The notes under the pieces are model-generated. The model did no database searches, was not told the origin of the DNA, and saw only the letters and a program-made list of their open reading frames with translations. 20,528 bases of DNA from a virus: the IMG/VR virus record IMGVR_UViG_3300042731_004504, positions 1-20,528 of that record; one strand, written 5' to 3'. Position numbers and translations under genes: made by a program. Shown in pieces: positions 11,868 through 19,870 of the stretch. How positions within the stretch are numbered: the stretch's first letter is position 1; each line of letters starts with the position of its first letter.

Positions 11868-12404
11868 GTGATAATTATTAATACAAAAGATGTACAAAAA
11901 AAAATATATAGTCTAGGGTTAAAGAACATTTTTATTGATGGGTTTAATGGCCCTCAAACAAAAATGTATATAAAGGGAATTCAATATGCAACAGGAATAT
12001 ACGAAGACGGGATAGTAGGGGAGAAAACCATAAAAGCAATGGAAAAGTTGTTGAAAGACAAGAAAGTAAAACATTTCAATGACAAAGAATTTGAGTGTCC
12101 TTGCTGCAAAGAAATAAGAGTAGACTTAGGACTGAAACTATATTTAGAAATTATCAGGAGAAGGTTTAAAAATATTGTTGTCATAAATTCTGGCTATAGA
12201 TGTGATAATCATAACAGAAAAGTTAGAGGGGCTAGGCATAGTCAACATAAAAAAGGAATGGCGGCGGATATAAGAGTGTACAACGTACTTCCTATCAATA
12301 TTTTTAATTTTTGTAAAACATTAAATAGGAAATTTGGGGGGATAGGACAGTATGACGAGTTTGTACATTTTGATGTGAGGAGCGATGAAATTGCTATTTG
12401 GTAA
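11868..12404 (+). CDS. Endolysin: peptidoglycan-binding domain plus M15 peptidase
   Basis: 178 residues. Residues about 8-63 match PG_binding_1 (D-G-F-N-G-P-Q-T near 24-31, E-D-G-I-V-G-E-K-T near 46-54), a cell-wall anchor. Residues about 69-178 form an M15 zinc peptidase: S-G-Y-R-C near 107-111, S-Q-H-K-K-G-M-A-A-D near 124-133 with the His and Asp zinc ligands, and V-H-F-D near 166-169 with the last His. It should cut peptidoglycan peptides at lysis; cytoplasmic, no signal peptide, so it needs a holin. Start is uncertain: the GTG at 11868 overlaps the good AGGTGAT Shine-Dalgarno; an ATA or ATT codon just after it would have better spacing. It ends before a strong terminator. Confidence 0.9.
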   Translation: MIIINTKDVQKKIYSLGLKNIFIDGFNGPQTKMYIKGIQYATGIYEDGIVGEKTIKAMEKLLKDKKVKHFNDKEFECPCCKEIRVDLGLKLYLEIIRRRFKNIVVINSGYRCDNHNRKVRGARHSQHKKGMAADIRVYNVLPINIFNFCKTLNRKFGGIGQYDEFVHFDVRSDEIAIW

Positions 12405-12432
12405 TAAATAAAAAAGAATAATTAAGTTAAAT

Positions 12433-12467
12433 AAAAAAGTAACTGGATTGTATCCAGTTACTTTTTT
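12433..12467 (+). terminator. Strong terminator after the endolysin
   Basis: GTAACTGGA (12439-12447), loop TTGTA, TCCAGTTAC (12453-12461), flanked by A-run and T-run, so it would work in both directions. It ends the accessory/lysis unit directly next to the inverted-repeat element. Confidence 0.92.
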
Positions 12468-12648
12468 ATTTGGGGGCACGGCAAACGCATATGGAAAATC
12501 ATTTAAATTTAAATGCGCTAAATTAGAAATTACAGTCATATATAACGATGATATTCTTTACAAAACAAAGTGTTTTCGCTAATTTTATGTAATTACAGTT
12601 ATTTTATTTGAATGAAATTTTCATATGCGTTTGCCGTGTATTTGGGGG
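12467..12648. mobile_element. 162-bp MITE-like element with 10-bp flanking direct repeats
   Basis: CACGGCAAACGCATATG (12477-12493) is the exact inverse of CATATGCGTTTGCCGTG (12622-12638), and after a one-base slip the arms continue with GGAAAAT/ATTTTC. Immediately outside lie two direct copies of TATTTGGGGG (12467-12476 and 12639-12648), as expected for a target-site duplication. The element (12477-12638) has no ORF and is AT-rich, with a 16-bp perfect palindrome at 12500-12515. It therefore resembles a MITE mobilised in trans. The right flank GGGGG supplies the ribosome site of the beta-helix gene. An invertible regulatory segment is the main alternative. Confidence 0.75.
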
Positions 12649-12656
12649 TGATTACT

Positions 12657-14579
12657 ATGGGAAAATTTAAATGGGCATACAATACAAGAAATACAGACGG
12701 ACAACCAAGGATTTATAAAATTGCTGCTACAACAGCAATTGAAAAAGGTGATGTTGTTAGAAAAGCATCTGGACTAATTGTTGGAATTGGTGACACAGAT
12801 CAAAGTATAGTATACCAGGGTGTTTCAGCAGAAGATCACGACGGAAGCACTACAGGGAGAGACACAGGAAATGAAATTAAAATATATGATAATCCTGATG
12901 ATGTTTTCGCGTATACTCCAAGAAATACTTGTACTGCAACTGGCGGTTCTACAACAACATTTGTAGACAGTAATTTAAAATTTCTTAATGATGATGATCT
13001 AAATGGTGGATTTATAATAATTGTAAGTTGTGCTGCTAGTAGCAGTTTAAACGGTAAAAAAGTAAAAATATCTGATTATACCGCAAGCACAGGGACAATT
13101 ACCTTAGCTGAAACATTAGCGTATACGCTAGCTGCTGATGACACATGTTACCTTTGTCCTGGACCACAGGTAATAGGAACCCACATTCATAATTTATACT
13201 CAAATGGAGAAATCGATTGGGAATCAGCAGGTGGAGAAGCTATAGAAATATTTGATATTGATGTTAATACATTTACTGTATTTGTAAAGATAAGGCAACA
13301 CTTAAATGCTAACTATGCAACTGCTAGAAGTGCTATATATCTACATGAATTTGGAATAATTGGAGATGGAACAGAAGAAACAACAAATATTCAAAAAGCT
13401 ATAAATTATTGTTGCTCAAATGAAAAAATTCTAAGGCTAGACAGAAACAAGACTTATAGAATGCAAAAAGTTGATTTAGCTTCAAATTTAAATTTAGATG
13501 GGAATCAATCTACATTAAAGCTTATTGATGATATGGAAATAGAGTCGGCTTATGATTATAGGTTTAGTATTTTTAGATGTCTATCAAATAATAATATAAA
13601 AATTAAAAATACGATTTTTGATGGAAATGCAGCAAATGTATTTACTGTAAATCCAACTTTTTCGAGTCATAACACTGGGATTATATTACAAGATACATAT
13701 AACGTAGATATAGAAAATTGCAAATTTAATAATTTTCTAAATACAGGGATACAATCTGCACAAATAACGACTTTTGGAGTAAGAAACTTATATATAAACC
13801 GTTGCTCTTTCTACAATGACACAGTTTACACTCCAGGACGAGGTATACAAATCACTCAAGGAGACAACGAGAATATTAGGATTCTAAACTGCAATATTGA
13901 GAATATGGGAGAACATGGAATTGTATGTTATCCTGGGACGGTAAAAGTAAAGATAATTGGTAATGTAATTGAAAACACTGGATTACAACTAACGGGAGCT
14001 TATTCAAATGGTGCTTCTATCAAGTTGAATGGTGTTGAAGATGGCAATATAAACATGAATAGTTGCTATAACAGCAGGTATGCAATGATACATATTACAG
14101 GAACAGGAAGCAAAAATATAAACATTGAAAATAATGTAATCGAAGGTGCTGATGTACAAAGGACAGGGGGAGGAATAACAGTAGAGACACCCTCGGAAAA
14201 TGTACGAATAACAAACAATACACTGGAATACCACAAAATAAAAACTCTTGGAGACTATGCATATATAGATGGTATAAGTGTAAGTGCTTCAAATGTACAA
14301 ATTTTTAACAATGTGATTTACAACTGTGAAAATGGGATAAATACAGCAGATTATATACTAATCGATGGAAATTACATAGATACAATTGTAGATAAAGGAA
14401 TCAAAGTAGATGGTGACTACAATGTAATATCAAAAAACATATGTTCTAATTGCGATTATGGAATTTATAATGCTGCGGATGGAACGCTATTAATTGCAAA
14501 TCAATATAGCAGTAATACAACAGCAGATTTCCATAAAGCTTCGGGAACAGCTTCAAACGCTGATTTTTCAGCAGTTTAA
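12657..14579 (+). CDS. Capsid decoration domain fused to right-handed beta-helix (spike-like) protein
   Basis: 640 residues from the ATG at 12657; GGGGGTG is upstream and the N-terminus then aligns with the free decoration protein at 18140. The frame is open upstream from 12612, but that part lies within the inverted-repeat element. Residues 1-222 match the whole 18140-18823 protein (W-A-Y-N-T, A-I-E-K-G-x-V-V, V-F-A-Y-T-P-R, T-A-T-G-G-S-T-T-T-F). Residues about 231-640 begin with E-F-G-I-I-G-D-G-T-E-E-T-T-N-I-Q-K-A-I, typical of pectate-lyase-type phage spikes, followed by many N-I-x-I-x-N-x-x-I/F rungs. A likely role is carbohydrate binding or cleavage displayed on the virion; catalytic residues cannot be identified. 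The fusion puts the helix on a capsid-binding domain. Confidence 0.85.
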   Translation: MGKFKWAYNTRNTDGQPRIYKIAATTAIEKGDVVRKASGLIVGIGDTDQSIVYQGVSAEDHDGSTTGRDTGNEIKIYDNPDDVFAYTPRNTCTATGGSTTTFVDSNLKFLNDDDLNGGFIIIVSCAASSSLNGKKVKISDYTASTGTITLAETLAYTLAADDTCYLCPGPQVIGTHIHNLYSNGEIDWESAGGEAIEIFDIDVNTFTVFVKIRQHLNANYATARSAIYLHEFGIIGDGTEETTNIQKAINYCCSNEKILRLDRNKTYRMQKVDLASNLNLDGNQSTLKLIDDMEIESAYDYRFSIFRCLSNNNIKIKNTIFDGNAANVFTVNPTFSSHNTGIILQDTYNVDIENCKFNNFLNTGIQSAQITTFGVRNLYINRCSFYNDTVYTPGRGIQITQGDNENIRILNCNIENMGEHGIVCYPGTVKVKIIGNVIENTGLQLTGAYSNGASIKLNGVEDGNINMNSCYNSRYAMIHITGTGSKNINIENNVIEGADVQRTGGGITVETPSENVRITNNTLEYHKIKTLGDYAYIDGISVSASNVQIFNNVIYNCENGINTADYILIDGNYIDTIVDKGIKVDGDYNVISKNICSNCDYGIYNAADGTLLIANQYSSNTTADFHKASGTASNADFSAV

Positions 14580-14594
14580 AGGGGGGAACAATAA

Positions 14595-14939
14595 ATGGGA
14601 TTAAATCAAAAACCGCGGGGCAAAAAAGTTCTGTTAATGTCTGGAATAACAGCAACAACTACAAGTTCAAATCAAAAGGCTAACGGACACAATGCGATAA
14701 GAATAGACTTTAGAATTACAGTAGGTTCAGGGACGTGGACAATTAAAATACAAAACAAGAGTGTTACAGGTGCATATATTGACGCATATGACCATAACGG
14801 GAATCAAATGTATATAAATGGAGCAACGGCAGATAAAAGTCAAGTTTTCCTCTATTTAGCAGATGATTTTCGTATTGTAGCTACAGAAGACGGTGACGGT
14901 GCTACCGTATCAGTGTCATATCAAGTGTTTAGCGTGTAA
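14595..14939 (+). CDS. Small beta-rich probable virion protein
   Basis: 114 residues with AAAGGGGGG before the ATG. Sequence is Thr/Gly/Ser/Asn-rich with alternating hydrophobic strands (A-I-R-I-D-F-R-I-T-V, T-W-T-I-K-I-Q, Y-I-D-A-Y-D, F-R-I-V-A-T, A-T-V-S-V-S-Y-Q-V-F), suggesting a beta sandwich. No cysteines or signal. The lack of Lys/Ile-rich helical bias seen in the early genes, and its place between the beta-helix fusion and portal, point to a virion component such as a head fiber or accessory decoration. I do not recognise the family. Confidence 0.7.
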   Translation: MGLNQKPRGKKVLLMSGITATTTSSNQKANGHNAIRIDFRITVGSGTWTIKIQNKSVTGAYIDAYDHNGNQMYINGATADKSQVFLYLADDFRIVATEDGDGATVSVSYQVFSV

Positions 14940-14951
14940 GAGGGTGAAAAA

Positions 14952-16934
14952 ATGTTTTCTTGGACAAAAAAAACTAAAAAAGAAATAGAAGCTATAAGAG
15001 ATGATAGCAGCATAGAAGAAGTACCACAATTTACCGAAGAAGAACAGGAACTAACATCAAGGATAATAGCTGATTATATGGATAGTTCATCTTCAAGAAA
15101 ATCATCAGACGAGACAGGAAGATCAATTGAGGATAATTGGGAAGACGATTATAAACTATATAAAGGTAAAGGACTGCAATGGTCGACTACTTTTGCGTAC
15201 AGATCGAAAAAAGCAATGTCAAATAGACCAAATTCAGAAGACAATTTTATTTTCAATACTATAGAAGTACAAAAATCTAACATAACAGCTAATATACCAG
15301 AAATTAACATTGGTGGAGTTGAAGATTCTGATAATGAAATTGCTGATAAACTAACTTTTGCTTCTCGATTCAATGATGAAAAAAATAAATTTAGAGAGAC
15401 TTTTAAAAAATGGGTCCATGATTTTTGTACAAGTGGCCCAACAATTGGTTATGTTGCGTGGGACAATAGCTGGATAGGTGGAAGAGGAGCAAAAAGATGG
15501 ATAGGTGATGTGAGATTATTAAGAGTAGCAAAGGAAGAGATATATTTTGACCCTGCCATCCTGGATTTAGAAGAAAATTTGCAAGATTGTGGATATATAA
15601 TCAGAAGAGTAAGAAAGAAACTACAATATATTAGACAAAATTGGGAAAATGGGAAATATGTTGGAAATCAATACAATGAAGATGAGTATGTAGATGAAGG
15701 AGCTAACCCAGAGAGCACTTATTTGATTGAATACTGGCATAGAGGATATCCTTATCATATGACTAAGGAAAGAGAAAAAGAACTTAAAGAAACAGCAAAA
15801 AGAGTGTCTTTAGAAGATGGTTATAAAGCTAAAGATTATGAAGATGCGGCAAAAGGTGTATTAGAAGGAATACATGTAGCTTATTTTGCAGATGATGTAT
15901 TACTAGAGTACAGGGCGTATGAGTATGAGGATGGGTTATACCCATTTGTTTTCACTACGAAATATCAAGACGATAAGTGTCAATGGGGATTCGGTGAAAT
16001 AAGAAATCTTTCAATCCCACAGGTAATGCATAATAAAGCAGACGAAATAGAGTTGGAAGCAATGAGTAAGGAAGGTCTAGGAGGACATTATTATCAAAAA
16101 GGTGCTATAAGTAAAGGGCAAAAGAATTTAATACTAGAAAATAGCGCTCTAGGCGGGCAATGGTTTGAAGTAGATAATGTAGCTCAAATAAAACCTAGAG
16201 AGGGAGTACGAGTGCCAAACAGCATTCGAGAATACAAGCAAAACAAAGAAAGGATTATAAATGCAATACAACCAGCCACGACGATACAACAAGGTATTTC
16301 CCCGGGGTCGAATGTACCTTATAGCACTGTTAAAGAATTAGGTAATCGAACCGATGTAAGAATGAAGCAAGTTTCAGACAAATTAGAAGATTTTTTAATT
16401 AAAATAAATCAGCTAAGAATTAACAGATTTGAACAATTTTATACAGAAGAACGATATTACAGAATTCGTGGAGCAGACAATAAAATAACTCAAGGGACTT
16501 TAAGAAATGATGAAATGAAAAAAACATGGGTAAGAGACACTGTCCAACAAGAAAATCCAACAACTGGGTTAATGGAGCAAAAAGATTTAATAGAAACATT
16601 TGTGCCTGAATTTGACATTAAAGTTACTATAATGAGTGAGAAGCCTACTGATCGAAATTATTATACTCAATTAGCAAATGTTCTCTACGACAAGCAGCTA
16701 TTGTCCCCAGAGGACTTTTATTTTTGTTTGGAAGAAGGGAAACTTCCACCAATTAAGGATATTCTTAAACATTTATACGCGAGACAACCAATTTTGGCAG
16801 TTCTGTCTAAAATACAGGAATTACCTGAAGAAATACAGCAACAAATTCTAGACACTTTGAAACAATCAATACAGCAAGCACAACAGACTCAAATGATGTC
16901 TATACAAAATCAAAATATGAATGGAGAAATGTAA
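14952..16934 (+). CDS. Portal protein
   Basis: 660 residues, between the small virion protein and scaffold/coat genes. An acidic start (E-E-V-P-Q-F-T-E-E-E) leads into a body with portal-type blocks: N-I-T-A-N-I-P-E-I (about 111-119), V-A-W-D-N-S-W (172-178), F-D-P-A-I-L-D (198-204), Y-L-I-E-Y-W-H-R-G (about 256-264), Y-P-F-V-F-T-T-K-Y (332-340), W-G-F-G-E-I-R-N-L (347-355), then a long helical part and a Gln-rich tail (640-655). The length and layout suit P22-like or long clostridial portals. It forms the dodecameric ring that docks the terminase. GAGGGTG precedes the ATG. Position and size make the call firm; subfamily is uncertain. Confidence 0.88.
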   Translation: MFSWTKKTKKEIEAIRDDSSIEEVPQFTEEEQELTSRIIADYMDSSSSRKSSDETGRSIEDNWEDDYKLYKGKGLQWSTTFAYRSKKAMSNRPNSEDNFIFNTIEVQKSNITANIPEINIGGVEDSDNEIADKLTFASRFNDEKNKFRETFKKWVHDFCTSGPTIGYVAWDNSWIGGRGAKRWIGDVRLLRVAKEEIYFDPAILDLEENLQDCGYIIRRVRKKLQYIRQNWENGKYVGNQYNEDEYVDEGANPESTYLIEYWHRGYPYHMTKEREKELKETAKRVSLEDGYKAKDYEDAAKGVLEGIHVAYFADDVLLEYRAYEYEDGLYPFVFTTKYQDDKCQWGFGEIRNLSIPQVMHNKADEIELEAMSKEGLGGHYYQKGAISKGQKNLILENSALGGQWFEVDNVAQIKPREGVRVPNSIREYKQNKERIINAIQPATTIQQGISPGSNVPYSTVKELGNRTDVRMKQVSDKLEDFLIKINQLRINRFEQFYTEERYYRIRGADNKITQGTLRNDEMKKTWVRDTVQQENPTTGLMEQKDLIETFVPEFDIKVTIMSEKPTDRNYYTQLANVLYDKQLLSPEDFYFCLEEGKLPPIKDILKHLYARQPILAVLSKIQELPEEIQQQILDTLKQSIQQAQQTQMMSIQNQNMNGEM

Positions 16935-16936
16935 AT

Positions 16937-17248
16937 ATGAAAAATTGTATAACAGAAGATAGCCTTGAGAAAATAATAAAAAAAGAAGATTATCATTTTG
17001 TAGGAAAGAAAACAACTGTATGTTTATTAACTCTTGAAAATGGATTTGAAATTATTGGTTTTTCTGCATGTGTTGATGCTTCTAATTTTGATAAAGAAAT
17101 AGGAATGAAAGAATCTTATAAAAATGCATTCGACAAACTATGGCAACTAGAAGGATATAAATTGCAATATAACCTTCAAAGAGAAAAGTTTAATATTAAA
17201 AATGACGAAATAGGCAAAATAGAAGATTTTATAAATTTAGATGAATAA
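16937..17248 (+). CDS. N4 gp49 / Sf6 gp66 family protein
   Basis: 103 residues starting two bases after the portal stop; GGAG in the portal's last codons serves as ribosome site. The block T-V-C-L-L-T-L-E-N-G-F-E-I-I-G-F-S-A-C-V-D (27-47), N-F-D-K-E-I-G (50-56) and A-F-D-K-L-W-Q-L-E-G-Y (64-74) is the recognised signature of the phage gp49/gp66 family (PF13876). Function is not established in the family; it is frequent in podoviruses and siphoviruses. In this position it may be an accessory assembly or decoration-related protein. Confidence 0.88.
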   Translation: MKNCITEDSLEKIIKKEDYHFVGKKTTVCLLTLENGFEIIGFSACVDASNFDKEIGMKESYKNAFDKLWQLEGYKLQYNLQREKFNIKNDEIGKIEDFINLDE

Positions 17249-17269
17249 ATTATGAAAGGAATAAATAAC

Positions 17270-18124
17270 ATGGATGAAGATAAAAACTATGAAAACGATA
17301 GTCAAGAGAATGTCGTGGATTCTCAGAATGAAGAAACTGAGCATATAGGTTCAGATTCACAGGAAAATCTTGATACAGAATCTAATGAACAAGCGGAAAA
17401 AAATCAGGAAGTCGCTGAAACTGATACATTAGAACAAGATCAAGAAGAAGGAAAAGAAGAAGAAACTCAGTCTAAAGAAGATAATGCAATATATAAAAAA
17501 ATGAGACTGAGAGCAGAACAAGAAGCAAAAGAGAAATTTGACAAAGAAAGAGAAAAATTAAGAGCAGAAAAGGAAGAACTTAGCAGATTAAGGCAAGAAA
17601 GAGAAAGTTATAACATTGAAAAGAAAATTAAATCTGAGTTACTGACTGAAGATAATATACAGCAAGTAGAATACAATCAAAATGTATCTAGAGAAATAGC
17701 CATGAAGTTGCTAGAATCTGAAGCTAATCAATTGATATCTTCTGAAAAACAAAAATTAACTGAGAGATTTAATTCATTACAGCAGCAAAAAAAAGAAATT
17801 TCAAAAAGGAAATTTTATAATTTGATAGAGGATGAAGTTGATCGGATAGTACAAACTAATCCAAACCTGGATTATAATACGGCTTATTCTTATGTAGTTG
17901 GCTCTAAGTACGAAGAATTGCAAGAAAAGTTAGATAAAGATTCTGAGTCTAGAACAGTAGCAAATATTCAAGACAGAATGAAAAGGCAACCTGTTACATC
18001 AAATGCACAAACAAAAAAAGAAGAAGGTTATAAACTGTCAAAAGAAGGACAGGAAATGGCTAATGTTTTTGGGATTGACCCAAAAGCGGTTAGCCAGCGA
18101 GTTTACAAAAATAGACGTAAGTAA
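17270..18124 (+). CDS. Capsid scaffolding protein
   Basis: 284 residues from the ATG at 17270 (AAAGGA nine bases upstream); an in-frame ATG at 17252 precedes that site and is less likely. The N-terminus (about 1-75) is extremely acidic and low-complexity (Glu, Gln, Asp, Asn, Ser). About 80-115 form a charged coiled coil (R-A-E-Q-E-A-K-E-K-F, R-L-R-Q-E-R-E), and more helix follows to about 250. The last 30 residues are basic, ending Y-K-N-R-R-K, as expected for the part that contacts coat protein. Acidic-helical-basic order and location between portal and coat genes identify the family type. A role in assembling the prohead and then leaving is known for such proteins, inferred here. Confidence 0.85.
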   Translation: MDEDKNYENDSQENVVDSQNEETEHIGSDSQENLDTESNEQAEKNQEVAETDTLEQDQEEGKEEETQSKEDNAIYKKMRLRAEQEAKEKFDKEREKLRAEKEELSRLRQERESYNIEKKIKSELLTEDNIQQVEYNQNVSREIAMKLLESEANQLISSEKQKLTERFNSLQQQKKEISKRKFYNLIEDEVDRIVQTNPNLDYNTAYSYVVGSKYEELQEKLDKDSESRTVANIQDRMKRQPVTSNAQTKKEEGYKLSKEGQEMANVFGIDPKAVSQRVYKNRRK

Positions 18125-18139
18125 GGAGTGTGATTTAAA

Positions 18140-18823
18140 ATGTCTAAACATTTCAGATGGGCATACAATACAGCAGGAAGAGCAGGGCAACCAAGGGAGC
18201 TTGAAATAGCTAGCGCGACAGCTATTGAAAAAGGAGAAGTTGTAAAAGTAACAAGTGGGTTGATTGTTGCAATCGGAGATACAGACCAAGACGATCCAGT
18301 AAAAGGTGTTGCAGCAGAAGATCACGACGGGAGTACATCTGGAAGACAGTCAGGAACAAAAATAAAAGTACACGACGACCCAAACGATGTCTTCGCGTAT
18401 ACTCCAAGAATTGTTTGTACTGCAACTGGCGGTTCTACAACAACATTCGTAGATAGTAATTTACAATTTGCTAATGACGATGATCTAAACGGTGGATTTT
18501 TGCATATTGTAAGTTGTGCAGCAGATTCAACATTAAACGGAAAAATAGTGAAAATTTCTGATTATACAGCAAGCACAGGAACGGTAACGCTAGCAGAAAC
18601 ATTATCTGCTACATTAGCAGCTAGCGATACAGCGTACATTTGCCCTGGTCCAATTGCGAGAGGAAGTCATAATTGGAATCTAAACAGCGACGGAACAGAT
18701 GTAAGCTGGGAGGATAGTTCAGCTGGGGAAGCTTTAGAATTATTTGATGTAGACCCAAACACGTTTACAGTGTTCTTTAAATTCAGATTGCACTTAAACG
18801 GTAATTATCCAATTGCTGTTTAA
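18140..18823 (+). CDS. Capsid decoration protein
   Basis: 227 residues with AAGGAGTGTGAT before the ATG. It consists of a DUF2190/gpD-like module (about 20-90: A-T-A-I-E-K-G-E-V-V-K-V-T-S-G-L-I-V, V-K-G-V-A-A-E-D-H-D-G), and a Thr/Ser-rich insert (about 93-170). It lies directly before the coat gene, as decoration (cement) proteins often do, so it probably binds the outer surface of the capsid. The whole protein is repeated as residues 1-222 of the beta-helix fusion at 12657. No beta-helix here: it stops exactly where the fusion diverges. A terminator follows. Confidence 0.82.
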   Translation: MSKHFRWAYNTAGRAGQPRELEIASATAIEKGEVVKVTSGLIVAIGDTDQDDPVKGVAAEDHDGSTSGRQSGTKIKVHDDPNDVFAYTPRIVCTATGGSTTTFVDSNLQFANDDDLNGGFLHIVSCAADSTLNGKIVKISDYTASTGTVTLAETLSATLAASDTAYICPGPIARGSHNWNLNSDGTDVSWEDSSAGEALELFDVDPNTFTVFFKFRLHLNGNYPIAV

Positions 18824-18854
18824 TTAAATAACTATTCAAACTTAAATAACCAAA

Positions 18855-18880
18855 AAAGAAGTTTTATACTTCTATTTTTT
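18855..18880 (+). terminator. Terminator between decoration and coat genes
   Basis: AGAAGT (18857-18862), loop TTTAT, ACTTCT (18868-18873), then ATTTTTT; an A-run precedes it, extending the stem. The downstream coat gene ATG is only 23 bases away, so partial termination may set the ratio of decoration to coat transcripts, or the transcript is anti-terminated. Confidence 0.75.
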
Positions 18881-18903
18881 ATGCAAAAAAGGAGTTGAAA
18901 ATA

Positions 18904-19800
18904 ATGGCATTAACAGAACAACAGTTTTTAGAATTAGAAGGCAGCATTCAAGAATTATGGGAAACGGCAAACAAATCTAGTAAAGATTACCTGCCATTAA
19001 TGTTTGCTATGCCTAAGTCGAAAAGAGCGAGAGAACTACATCAATCGATGGGTACAATGGGAAGAATGCAAGCATTCAATGGTTCTGTGTTTTACGATGA
19101 AATCGAATTGGGTTATGAAAAAGAATACAGGCATGGTGCATTCACGACAGGGATAGCAATTGATTGGAGGCTTTACGATGATCAAGAATATAACAAAATA
19201 AAAACAAAAGTAAATGATATAAATTATTCAGTTTACAAGTCACTGCAATACGACGGTGCTAGCGTATTTAATAATGCTTTTACAGACGCAAGTGATTATC
19301 ATGGACCAGATGGAGTCCCACTTTGCTCCGCAAGCCATCATCTTGTAAGTGGGGATGATGCTCAAAACAACACTGGAACTGATGATATGACTATTGACGC
19401 TATAGATACAATCCAACAAGCAGGCATGGGATTTAAAGATAATCGTGGGGATATAATGCCGGTTGAATTCGACACGATACTATGTGGTACATACTGGATG
19501 AAAGAAGCAAAACAAATTTGTGGAAGTGAAAAAGAACCATATACTTCAGATAATCAGAAAAATGTAATGACAGAATTGAGCTATATAATAAATCCGTGGA
19601 TAACTGGTAGAAAATGGTTTATGTTATCTTCTAGGTTAGCTAAAGATGGAAAAGGATTAAATTTCTACATGAGACAAAATCCTAAAAATATCGAAAGAGA
19701 CTCAACATTTGACGAATTAGTACTAAAATGGAGAGCAGTTGGCCGTTGGTCTTATGGATGGGATAATTTTTATTGTACATATGGAAACAATGCAGCATAA
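18904..19800 (+). CDS. Major capsid protein (HK97-fold, Mu gpT-like type)
   Basis: 298 residues from the ATG at 18904; AAAGGAG is nine bases upstream. An in-frame TTG at 18895 abuts that site and is rejected. It contains a central D-G-V-P-L-C-S-A-S-H-H region (near 136-146) and L-C-G-T-Y-W-M (near 195-201) that resemble the Mu gpT-type head subunit (Lfs-x-x-H-p-l pattern). N-terminal part helical (E-L-W-E-T-A-N), then E-loop-like Gly/charged region. Place (after scaffold and decoration) and size also fit a coat protein. It would form the icosahedral shell with the portal at one vertex. There is no obvious delta-domain extension since a separate scaffold is present. Confidence 0.88.
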   Translation: MALTEQQFLELEGSIQELWETANKSSKDYLPLMFAMPKSKRARELHQSMGTMGRMQAFNGSVFYDEIELGYEKEYRHGAFTTGIAIDWRLYDDQEYNKIKTKVNDINYSVYKSLQYDGASVFNNAFTDASDYHGPDGVPLCSASHHLVSGDDAQNNTGTDDMTIDAIDTIQQAGMGFKDNRGDIMPVEFDTILCGTYWMKEAKQICGSEKEPYTSDNQKNVMTELSYIINPWITGRKWFMLSSRLAKDGKGLNFYMRQNPKNIERDSTFDELVLKWRAVGRWSYGWDNFYCTYGNNAA

Positions 19801-19805
19801 ACACT

Positions 19806-19836
19806 AAGTTGTGACTAGCTAGCAACTTTATTCTTG
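19806..19836 (+). terminator. Possible weak terminator after the coat gene
   Basis: AAGTTG (19806-19811) pairs with CAACTT (19823-19828) around a loop of 11 bases containing CTAGCTAG; the tail TATTCTT is only partly T-rich. Likely a partial terminator limiting expression of the following gene. Confidence 0.45.
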
Positions 19837-19870
19837 TAGCTAAATAAAACAATAAAGAAGGTGTAAAATA

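Noticed and set aside
12477-12638. Invertible promoter switch as first interpretation
   Set aside because: The 10-bp direct repeats immediately outside both ends are explained by transposition but not by inversion; no recombinase gene is in the window. Kept as an alternative only.
12612-12656. Upstream ATG extending the beta-helix fusion by 15 residues
   Set aside because: These codons lie in the inverted-repeat element and its flank and lack homology to the free decoration protein, whereas the ATG at 12657 has GGGGGTG and aligns with it.
12657-14579. Diversity-generating retroelement target
   Set aside because: A receptor-binding candidate, but no reverse transcriptase, template repeat or variable-repeat pattern is seen in the window.
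14004-14658. Open frames on the - strand opposite the beta-helix gene
   Set aside because: They lie opposite a well-supported gene, lack ribosome sites and encode low-complexity Leu/Phe/Cys-rich peptides.
18003-18209. Frame overlapping the scaffold and decoration genes
   Set aside because: It is a shifted reading of the end of scaffold and start of decoration, both of which have strong support.
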